From assembly GCA_023053545.1 (NCBI GenBank), contig JAKZAN010000007.1, forward strand, positions 7,378,001 through 7,442,000: a stretch of 64,000 bases of DNA, in the 5' to 3' direction. The position numbers were made by a program, and so were the translations under genes. The DNA is from Lepidurus packardi. Its lineage: Eukaryota > Arthropoda > Branchiopoda > Notostraca > Triopsidae. The notes under the pieces were generated by a model. It did not search any database, was not told where the DNA came from, and saw nothing but the letters and a program-made list of their open reading frames with translations. Positions 1 to 18,000 of this stretch are shown one piece after another. Each line of letters begins with the position of its first letter. The first letter of the stretch is position 1.

Positions 1-3000
1 TCTGCTTCATAAGAATCCAGCATTCAAACAACTGTGGTAATCTGTTCCGGTCACCCATTCTTTGCCTATAATGCACAGGAAAATACGGTATTAGTATCAA
101 CACGGACCACGTAAATGTCGGGTACTATGCGCATTACCTCTCAGCAATAGGCAAGAGTACAGAAAGGGGAGGATACAAACAGCTGCTTGATACACAACTT
201 CCCAAGCTCCCCAAAATACACGGGATTTACGGTAACCGATTTGGATGCGGAAACCCAGTGAAATCTATTGAAAGTTAAATATCCATGATTAATTTATTGT
301 ATCATTATTTCAACACTTACTACCCGAAAACCTTGTTGAATACCCTTTATTTTCCTTCCACGCGGACGGTATATGTGTATTGCTTTTCCACGTTTCGCGC
401 TTTTGTCTTTTGAGCCAGCAAAAAGCCGCCATCAAAAAGGAAACGCTTTTGCTCTTCTAACAGAAACTTGCCTTAATTGGACTGGTACTTAGCAAGGATT
501 ATATTCCGTATTCAAGCATATCGTTGGCTTAAGACGATAATGGACTTTACTCCGCTCTTTGCCGGCGAGTTTTGCTTGCAGCTCCCACATCCAGCAGTCG
601 AAGTCGCTCTTCCCCCTCTTTTTGCCAAAATCAGCGAACCGTAACAACATTTTACTTTACTGGACCAGCATGTACCCCCCGTTTTCACGGTCACGGGTGG
701 ATACCGAGCGCGAAAAGCGATGCCAATCCGAGGTACCGGCATCCCCCGCTATATACGGGCCACGCTATTTACCCTCACCGCTCTCCCTTTCCCTTAAGCT
801 TTAAACTGTTTCGAATGCCCCTTTAGGTACTAACATGCCTCCCAGTAAATACAAATATGGGTGTATCACGCTCAAAAATTGCTTGTTTTAAGGATGTAGA
901 CTACTGTAAAAGGAATTTCATCGCACGCAGCTTTGTTTCTTTTTTTTTTGTCACCAGCTTGTCACTACAAAAGGCACCCATTCCCTGCTCGTTTTTTTCA
1001 CGGTTTCTTTGGTGCTTGTTATCAAATCTACTATTTTATACCTTTCTTTTGTTATAGTCTGGGGGAGTCAACGGAGATCGTTACCAAGTTCCATATGTGG
1101 GTACCGCGCCGGCGTCCCACATATGTGGACGCCGTCGCATGCGGATTTCCACACTCACACACACTCACACACACACGACACCTCGACTGTCCAATAAGCG
1201 TCGTGGAGTCCGTGTGACAGAGCTCCGCCTCGTATGTGGACCCCCCGCCCCTTTGGTTTTCTTTCTGTGTATTTGGGCACGTATTCAAGGACCGCGATGA
1301 CTGCGGCTGATAGCCGCCGCCAGAAAGGACAGGAACACGTCAACCCTAGACTATCAGGCTTCGTCAACTTTTACCAAAATCCCGTATAAAATCCCCTCCG
1401 GAAAATACATGAGACTTGCATCAAGCTCCTTCTTGTTGTCTTTTACATACTCACAACACATGTCCTCCAGGAAACTCGAGCGAAACACTAAAAGAAAACT
1501 GTTATTACCATTATTATTATTTACCGACATATCCCTTCCACGTCCTTGGCTTCCAAAATTCATGGACAATTTAGCATTACCAAATAGGGGATCTCTTACT
1601 CCTAAAAAATTGAATTTAAAGCTCAAACTTACCAATCTAGTTTATTCTTATCTGCTTTTCAGCCCTTTCAATTTAGTTTTTTCCGTTAAATTAAATTTTT
1701 CCACTCCGGCGCGTATTTAAAGATCCAGGCCGGATTAGAAGGAATTGTGGCTATCACCTCTTGGGCCGAGAAACCAGAATGGTAAGATTACTGTAAAAAC
1801 CAAGCCATCAATCTATTGGCGGCCTTTTAGAACAGTCCTATTTCCCGGCGGTGTAAAACCGTTTTAAATTATCAGTGCCAGGAAATTTTCAAGTGCGAAC
1901 ACGTTTCTTTTTCTCAAAAGCACCAACCCCGAATCTTTTTTCCCTTCCCTCCCACTATAGGTGTTTTAGTTTGCGTCTTGTGTCATTGCAGTTAGAGAGA
2001 CAGACATAAAACGGGACTGGGGTGTGTACAGCACCGATGCTTTTCGTTATTGGCATCCCTTTTCGGTTGGGACATCGCATATCGGAACTCCCGGGAACTC
2101 GGGAGTCCGCCCCTGTAGTTCTGCTCAGTAGGCCGTGCTGGAGCAGCTCCGTGCAGCGTGCTGCTAGCTCGTATGCACTCTACCGAGCGTGCCAATCGGA
2201 CTCAGTCAGCTGTTCAGCCGTGAGCCTAGCTGGACGCTCACCATATACTCTTTCACATGCTAGTAAACGGGGCGAGTTTTAACTCCCGGCACACAGAAAA
2301 TTGGTGAAGGAATTTCACTGGCTCCCGAAAGCTTTCTCAAGCTTATGAACGCATTTACCCAGTCAACGGTGGGAAGCACAGTGAGCCCCTTCTGCTCGTG
2401 AAACAAAAAGAAAAAAGTCTGTCAAGAAAGCTGCAAGACATTCGCCCGTACATCGCTGAAACGAATAAGTGGAATTCCAAATCCTTATGCAAACACAGCA
2501 ACTTTGCAGCTTATAATATCCTCTCATCCGCGCGCTAAAGCTTCCGCCGAATGGACTTTAGCAAGAAATCCTGAAAAGTGAACTTGTTGGCCTGTGAAAG
2601 AACTAACTTTGCATCGCGTGTACTTTGTGAACGTGTCTGGACACTTTTTCGGCGCCAAATCACCAAGTCTGCAAATTGCTGGTCCTCCCAAGGAATATCT
2701 TAGCCTACGCGACAAAAACTATTAGTTTTTGTTAATAAAGGTAAGCACAGTTTTGTTAGTTTCTTCTGTAAGGATACTTTGTATCACCAGAGCGGAATTG
2801 CGCATTCCCCGCCGGGTCCATTAGGAGCCTATAAGAGTTTCTTTTAATCATTTGTGGTTAAAGCTATTCTCGTTCTCGTTTCAAAATTGAGTGAGATTGT
2901 GTGAGGCGATGACACAAACCAGCTGGGTGCAATTTTCATAACTAAAAAGCAAATGACTTAATGAAGCCATTTATCATAGTATATGCTCTATTACCAAAGC

Positions 3001-3236
3001 CACGTGCTGCATGTGTGGCGTTTTCAAACGGAGCAGCAAAACGACGGGAACCCGGGTTCCTCGGTTCCCGTATTATAACACACGGAACAAGCTTGACTAA
3101 TTGAACCGCCGTCCGGGCCGAAATTTGAAACTCCTACGAGAACGTATCTGTATGGAATAAGAGTTGTTGGTTCTTTTTGCTGTGTTAAAATGCTTTTATG
3201 GTTTTTAACTTACGATGTGTAAATGTCTTCTTCCAG
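1..3236. other. 5' flank of Pax6, no gene identified
   Basis: No open frame here resembles a known protein. It presumably holds the Pax6 promoter and at least one noncoding 5' exon, because the first coding exon is preceded by a good acceptor ending at 3236. A donor-like site after 2740 (aaag then gtaagc) could end such an exon, but this is a guess. Visible structure includes a CA-rich tract near 1157-1178, an imperfect palindrome at 1091-1133, and inverted repeats at 2087-2106 and 3044-3071. Confidence 0.5.
1091..1133. repeat. Nested palindromes around CATATG
   Basis: CATATGTGGG (from 1092) pairs with CCCACATATG (to 1125) over a GC-rich spacer, and GGCGTCCCACATATGTGGACGCC (1111-1133) is itself a near-perfect palindrome with one extra base. 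The two structures are mutually exclusive. Part of the motif (TATGTGGAC) recurs near 1233-1241. Confidence 0.7.
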
Positions 3237-3290
3237 GGATTACTTAAGCGAAGGATTACCACCGAGTTTCCCTGCAGGAATTTCTCCGAA

Positions 3291-3303
<13 letters not shown>
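3237..3303 (+). other. Pax6: Pax6 first coding exon with 54-nt 5' UTR
   Basis: A pyrimidine-rich acceptor (tcttcttccag) ends at 3236 and a donor (gtaata) starts at 3304. The ATG at 3291 gives M-P-H-K and one leftover G, which joins the GC at 4519 to restore Gly before HSGVNQLGG. Phase 1 at this place is the ancestral Pax6 intron position (human MQNS then HSG). The frame upstream of the ATG stays open to the acceptor, so a longer N-terminus from an upstream exon is not excluded. Confidence 0.8.
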
Positions 3304-11293
<7,990 letters not shown>

Positions 11294-12266
11294 AAACTCC
11301 CTCCTTATCCAAGCATCGTGTTAAGTGCAAACGTGTTGAATCCCTGCGGACATATGTCAGAGTGTAAAAAAAAGATCGAAGCTAAAGAAAGCTATGATTT
11401 TAGAATCAGTCCAAACGAATTTCTGTAAGTGTTTGTAAAGTTATCGATTAACTACCATATACTATCGATTTGCCCATTGATCCGTTAACAGTGAAGGTGC
11501 GATATCTTGGAAAGTGCAAACCTTATATACACTAACCAGTTTGATCGAGCACTTTTTCCTTTGTTGCGTTTGTGGAATTTGAATGTGTACGCACAAAATT
11601 GTCCAGTGCTTATTTCACCGTATCCAAACCCACGAGCCAACCAATGTGCTTTGACAGTTTACTGTGGGTAAGATTTTGCCCTGCACTGAAATCTTGCACA
11701 AGTTACACACAAACAGAACTTTGTCTCTTACACGCAAATTTGAACCGCATCCCGAATTTTCTTTTTCTTCTTAATGGTCCCTGCACTGTAGTTATTGCGC
11801 AATTTCTACATCTATTCATCCGCACAAACTTGCGTTGTTTAGGACTCGCAGCAACTTTTGGATTTACGGAACGTTTTGTCCCTCCCCCTATTTAACTGTT
11901 CTCTTGTTATAATACCAAAGCTAGGGATCTGTCACCAGTGTGGATATTCTGTACCGCGTTGATATTCGTCATGATATTAAAATTGATGTTAGGAAAATCT
12001 CTTTTGATGCAGAGCAGTGCTATATTGCAAAACCTTTTTTAGTTCCATCTCTTATTTCTGTTTCGTTCTCGTTCATCGCACGTTATGATAAGCTTGCGAA
12101 CTTTGCAATTGTAGAGACATTGAGAAATCATACATGCGCGTTGGAATTTAAAGTTGGAAAATTAAAACCCCAATTTTAATACTTGCAACAAAAATGTGTA
12201 ATACGCCAACAACTTTGTATAAGATTTAACAATTTTTTTATCTAAGAAGAGGAAAACTAAAGAAGA
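11294..12266. other. Convergent 3' ends of Pax6 and TM7SF3
   Basis: The 973-bp gap lies between the Pax6 stop (11291-11293) and the TM7SF3 stop (minus strand, 12269-12267). Possible poly-A signals are ATTAAA at 11976-11981 and 12161-12166 on the plus strand for Pax6, and ATTAAA on the minus strand (TTTAAT at 12175-12180) for TM7SF3, 87 nt past its stop. If the distal Pax6 signal is used, the two transcripts nearly touch or overlap. Open frames in the gap have no known match. Confidence 0.45.
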
Positions 12267-14750
12267 CTATGTAGTTGAATAATTGGTTTGTTGCTGAGAT
12301 GGGTGAGATTCAACACAGTTGGGTAATAGCGGTCTGGTTTCATCTGAACTATGTCGACAAATCGCTTCTGGACGGATCATAGTTCCATTAGCCAAAGCCC
12401 GACGTTGTTTCCAGCAATAATAAGGCGTCGGTGGAAATGGAGGCCTGTCTTTTTCTCGCACGAATTGGAAAAAAGCTGCTACGAGTACCAAACCGCATCC
12501 GACTAGAGTTAGTATCCAATCTGGACCAAAGAACAAACAAAAAACAACAGACAAACCAACACAATTATTTACAACCCAACTATAGATATTAGGGTCATTT
12601 ATTACCACGCGTTTGGTATGGTGGGTTGAGAATAGCTCTTCCAAATTCAGGAACAGTGGCTCGCCGTAATGTATTCACGATAATGTACTTAAGGCTGGTC
12701 CCCATATAATGATCTACTGGGATAATGACTCCATAGCTGCCCAATACAGCGCAGCTGACGATGTTAGCCTGTACACGCACACACAGCAGACACATAAATT
12801 ATGTTACAAATTGCATTACCGTAGACGAAAAAGAAGAAAAAGCCTGTGATATGATGAAGTAACGACAGCTAACAAGAGCGATAATACGCTTAGAAAATAT
12901 GTGTTCTTCTCACGTACGGTGCGCGTAAAGGGCAGCAGAAAGACGGGCAAAACCAAGAGACAGCACGTGAACGACATCCAGAAATTAAAATCGCTTGTCA
13001 GAAACTCTATACCTACAAAAAAAACATGGTTTTCCTAGACTACCACCCGTTTGACTTAAAAAAAGAAATACTAATAGGAAAATAAAAGACGACGGAGGCC
13101 GCCAAAAAGCCTAGTAACAAGACGGGAAGTATGATCGAGGCAACCGGGACTCCAAATCTCCACCAAAAAAGCCACCACACAATGCCTCCAATTACGCCCG
13201 CTAACGTGGTGACACTGGCAAGGCCTAGAGAGTAAAGGTAATTAGTAGAAACTGGGGGATTTCCACTTGGGGAACTGCTGGGTCCCAACTCACCCGTGAT
13301 GGCTAACGTGGTATTAAACTTGACTAAGCAAATGAATGCAACCAGTGCCGACGCTACACAGCCCATAACAAACATTTCAGTTTGGAAATAGCGGTGCCCA
13401 AAAAAGGCAATAAAAAGGCTCACAAAAATGGAGACAGCGCACAATATTTTGCTGTAAGTCGTGGCTATTCAAGTAAGTAAATCTCCGTTTGAAAAACGCG
13501 CCAGTTTTAAGAAATTCGGCCATCAGTTGCCAATGCATACAGTTGTGTACTTACTCAGAACTTGACAGCTATTCTCGACAGTTAAATCACAAGCATAAGT
13601 GATCGCTGGTACGTACGCCGCAGACGGAACGGATTCCATACCCACATAACTTACTATCACACTAAAAGCCCGGCCTGTCCCGGGATAGGCACTAAATAAA
13701 TTGCGCGTTTCAGGGATGATCCCAAATTCGCTGGCCTTTTCCACCCAAGATAAAATCCCGTTTTGAGCAAATTATGATACGAATTTTAAAACTCAATTAG
13801 GAAACAAACCTCAAGGCCAAGCTTGCGAGCTCCTTCTACAGTTCTCATCATGCGGATTGTAGCGAAGTAGGATGTCTCGGAGAAATCCCGCTCGGGCATG
13901 TGATGATGGTACACTTCGTACTCGAGTTCGCTCTCGTTACAAGCATGAGGCACTTGAAAAGGACTGTAAGGTTCGCCAGCGAGAGCATGTTCGACGGAAA
14001 CCATGTGCTCCGTGTAAGACACGTTAAGAACGGGTAGAATGCTGAGTAAAGATTCTTGATTGCAAGCACCAGGTATGGGGGCTAAGAGATATTCAATAAT
14101 GAAAATAATTTTCAAGCGGGAAAGGGAAGACTAAGTTTAGGCGTTTACCGGTTACATCGTAGGATTGAGCAAAGGTAAGAACTGTGACGTTGACATTACT
14201 GGGATTAAAGAGGAATACCCAAGTTGGTCCTCCAGTGGTACCGAGCATGGAAACTAATCCAATATTGGTCCCCTTGACGTGATTGCCCAGCTTGGGGACT
14301 GAATCGTATGAGAGGATTGTAGGGACGATCTGGCTGTGGGCTTGGAAAAGTATGAAATGGTCTTGGGAGTAGGGGACCTGCATCTGGAGTTTGATCGTGA
14401 CCCCAGGCGGGAGGACCACAATATGATCCTTGATCGTCCCATTCACGTGACTGACAAATAACGTCGTGCCATCTAATACATTCCTCAAGTCACTAAATCA
14501 TGCAAATGTTTCTCGATATAATGACGTTTTAGATACATATTAATTCTGATAAATCGTCTAAACGAGGATTCTAGAAAATGGGCTTCCTATAAGGGTTAAA
14601 CAGGTTGATCGACTGGTAGATTGCAAAATAACCCCAAGAAATGAACCGAAATGATGGGCATTTACCATGGACAGTGATCGGCTCAGCCTCTACGGCAACT
14701 ACGCAACATAACACACTCGTAAAATGGATGTAAAAAACTGCGCACTTCAT
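12267..14750 (-). CDS. TM7SF3: TM7SF3, seven-transmembrane superfamily member 3
   Basis: Membrane glycoprotein with an N-terminal extracellular beta-rich part and a seven-pass C-terminal half; human TM7SF3 is linked to cell-survival and stress responses (family knowledge). Exons on the minus strand: 14750-14666, 14472-14149, 14081-13810, 13735-13555, 13464-13294, 13224-13072, 13012-12918, 12768-12606, 12520-12267. They join in phase to 565 residues (human about 570). A signal peptide begins MKCAVFYIHF. N-glycosylation sites include NGT, NVT, NVS and NES. Family landmarks are SAAYVPAITYACDL before TM1, AFFGHRYFQTEMF, WWRFGVPV, GSYGVIIPVDHY and the C-terminal RPPFPPTPYYCWKQRR. The alignment to the human sequence remembered for this family is nearly gap-free from the YACDL region to the RPPFPP motif, which supports the 85-nt last intron and the acceptor at 13465. 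Confidence 0.93.
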
Positions 14751-15027
14751 TTGAAACTCAACTATTCGCGTTGTATTAATTCAGCCCGCCAAAAGTGTTA
14801 GCCAGAGATCAAAACATAGAATTATGGGAGGAGACAAGGCGGGACTAGGGGTGGAACCGAGAAGCCAAGCCGTTGTTATAGCAACAGCGCTTACTATGAC
14901 ATCATCAAGAACAGGCTTCGGCTATGGCCGCCCTGGATCGATGACAAAGTTTTCGTTGAGGAAATGTTATTAGAATTCTGTTATCTTTACTGGTGTACTA
15001 TAATGTCGTGATTAGATAGTGCTTACC
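14751..15027. promoter_or_regulatory. Bidirectional TM7SF3/ANKS1 promoter
   Basis: Only 277 bp separate the two divergent start codons, so both 5' UTRs and the core promoters must lie here or in unseen upstream exons. No clear TATA box is seen. At 14872-14885 sits GTTGTTATAGCAAC, an inverted repeat close to the RFX X-box consensus (GTTGCCATGGCAAC). A CRE-like TGACATCA lies at 14898-14905. The start of ANKS1 ([12 protein letters not shown]) matches the family N-terminus, so no coding exon is missing on that side. Confidence 0.7.
14872..14885. promoter_or_regulatory. RFX X-box-like palindrome
   Basis: GTTGTTATAGCAAC is a 14-bp inverted repeat with half-sites GTTG-T-T and A-G-CAAC. It differs from the idealised X-box in the central bases. 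RFX factors bind such sites in promoters of ciliary and other genes (family knowledge). Its position in the middle of the divergent promoter makes function plausible, but this is inference from one site. Confidence 0.45.
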
Positions 15028-18000
15028 ATGGGTAAAGACCAAGATTTAATTGACGCTGCAAGAAGTGGTAATTGCTTGACTGTGGAAAAACTCCTGAGCC
15101 ACAAAACACGGGGACCACTAGCAAGGTATTCTTAACTTGGAACTTATATTTTGGCTTAAAAGCATTGTATTAGACAGGATTAGTAATGGTAGTACAAACA
15201 GTGATTATGAGATTTCGCAAGTTATGATTTATCAGTGGGTTTTTTTCTTTAGTTTGAGACGTGGGCCAGGAACAAACTACCAAGACTCCAGTGGGTTTTC
15301 AGCCCTTCATCATGCTGCCCTTAATGGACACAAGTAATCCAATAAGATTTGATTTACGTTCTAAAAAACGTTATATTTTGTGTCCCTCGTACGCTTGATT
15401 TGAGTAAAACTACTAAGAAAGGAGCTTATCTAGTCTTGTCAAGCCAACTAGAGTGCTGTTGTACTTTGGTCATTGCCTGGGCACACAGTCTTTGATACGC
15501 CAGTTTGCTGTGTTTTTGGTCCTCACTTTATCTTACCATAGATAAGATAACTATTTGCATGTGTCATGAACAGTTATTTAAGTGAATGCAGCTCTAAATC
15601 TCTTTTTTTTATAGGGAGGTTGTGTCTGCTCTACTTCTTCATGAAGCTTCACCGAACTTGACAGATCCCCAAGGCTCATCGCCGCTACATTTAGCAGCTT
15701 GGGCTGGGCATGCTGACATAGTAAGGTTGCTTCTGACCCAAGGACCGCGAGTTACCATTGTCAACCTTACAGTAAGCATTTTACAACTCCAAATTATCTA
15801 CGTAACGTACTTACATGGCAAACAGCAAATGCTACTATATTTGGAAAATGCACCAAGAGTAGGATGCTTGTAAACCCCGCCTTAAAAGTACTCCCATAAC
15901 TTGTCCAAAAAGGCAGTCTATGCAAACAGTTCTGGTTGTAATTTCGGTTGCGATAATATTTAACTAACAAGGTATTAGCATTTAGGATGCTCTATATAGC
16001 GAACGCTCTGACGTGTATAATAGTTTTTGCTATAACAAGGCCCTCCCCAAGTAAGACTGGAAGTATAGTAAGCCCCAATTTGGTACGCCGTATCGATCGC
16101 GTACAACCAGGGGAGCTTTTGCAGGGAGAGTGGGTCAAGGCTTATATAAGCGAATGCATTGAAAGCCTATATCAAACCCTGCTTTTCTAACAAACGTTTA
16201 ATGCTTTACAAAGCGCCATTTCTTTATCCACCCCCTCGCACGCGTGTTTGGTTAGTTTTTTCTGTGCCATTTTTCGGGGTATCAAATTTTTATTCCGGTC
16301 TTTTTGCTGTAGAACAAGGACCAAGAGACAGGTTTACACTCTGCTGCTCAGTACGGCCATACAGCTGTGGTCAGCTTATTGCTGGAGCATGGAGCAGATC
16401 CGAACGTTCGCAACATTCGCGGCGAGGCTCCTCTGGATTTGGCTGCTCTTTATGGAAGGTGTTGACCACTTAATCCTTTTTTCTTATTTTTTTTTTTTTT
16501 GTCCTTGAATTTCGATGTGACGTTTATTTTCCCATTATGGCGAGGCAGATTGGACACGGTGGAATTGTTATTACGAAGTCATCCGGAGCTAGTCAACTCC
16601 TATCGACATTCCAATGCTCAACACATCTTTAAAATCACCCCGCTTCATGCTGCCAGTCGCAATGGCCACAGGTAGATAAAAATTTTTTTTAAAAAAGGAA
16701 TGAAGGAAAGGAACAGGGCCCTAGCTCTTAACCGTCTTGGTAAAAGCTAGCCAAGCGATTCTTTGTTGTACGGAGTCGAAGCTGGGTTAAATTGTGCAGT
16801 TGAAAGACGCATTTTCCGCATGAAATTCTAACCTGATCCCCATGCGAGAGAGCACAGGGCATGAACAACTGCATTACGTTAATTCCTTGTCCGCAGGGCT
16901 GTGGTGGAAGCCTTATTACGAGCGAGCTTTCCAACATCCTTAAAGACCGCACAAGGCAGTGCGCTTCACGAAGCAGCCTTGTGTGGGAAAGTGGATGTAG
17001 TCAGACGGTTGTTGGAAGCAGGTCTTGACGTCACGGCCACCGATTTGCAAGGCAAAACGGCACTCGACCTTGTTGTCAACTTAGGTACAGCGGTTGCTCA
17101 AGAAATTGTGGCGCTGATCAAAAGTAATTTTCGTCCCCTCATAGAAATATCTTCCTGAGCACGAATCCCAATGCATATGTTCTTTTTCTCTCTTTCTTGG
17201 AAACGTTTCCTGTGAAGATTATGCTTGTATATCGTCGGACGCACGCAGCAAACCCGAATCTCCACTCTTACCCCCCTTTCCTACCCCTACCTCTCCTCAT
17301 TCGCCCTATGAAAACGTCTTCCTGAGCCGAAGTACTCGTTCGATTCCCAACATTATAGAAGGCACCGGTTTCAAGACCAACTTTGCCAGCATTGTGAGTA
17401 CGCTACCTAGGAAAGATCGTAATCAGCGTGCCAAATCCAAAATCAAGTCTCGTGAGCTCTCCCAGCTTTACGACATTCCTCCCTCAACTCGAGATTGTTC
17501 CTGGATGTCCCAATCCATGCATGAGCCGGGGCACTATCAAACCATATCCTTTTCCCGACCCATCCAAATCCCGATCAATTTCCACGAAGGGGATGGTACC
17601 GATCCCAGCTGCGATCGGAAGCACCTGTTAATGCGCCATGCCGATCATCCCATGTCACGGTCCTACGACGGCCGAACACTCCTCAATACTTCAACCATAT
17701 CCTGCCCGGCGTACCCTTACGACGATAACGATGGCGTGCTCGAAACTTATGGCACGCTCAACCGCAATCATGGAGTCAGACGTAGCGCGGACCAGTATTT
17801 GCCCATGACACTCAATCATCCGAAGAAAATATCGGTAAGTACCCGTTTTTTCTTGTTTATTTTGCAAAATTCCGTCTGCAACGAGTCATTTTTTTGTGGG
17901 GGTACATTGACAGCCCATCCCACCCCAAAAACCCCCGAGGAGCCAGAAATCAAGTACGGCGTCATCTTCACATTCGAATGCCGGTTATGAAATGGTGTAC

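Noticed and set aside
12520-12644. Minus-strand frame continuing the TM7SF3 last exon upstream (VINDPNIYSWVV...)
   Set aside because: It is out of phase with the preceding exon. An 85-nt intron (12605-12521) with a pyrimidine-rich end restores the frame and gives a gap-free match to the family around YQTR-DWIL.
14473-14488. Earlier acceptors for TM7SF3 exon 2 (after ttgag or tttag)
   Set aside because: They need phase 2, but exon 1 ends in phase 1. The acceptor gtattag ending at 14473 gives the correct phase.
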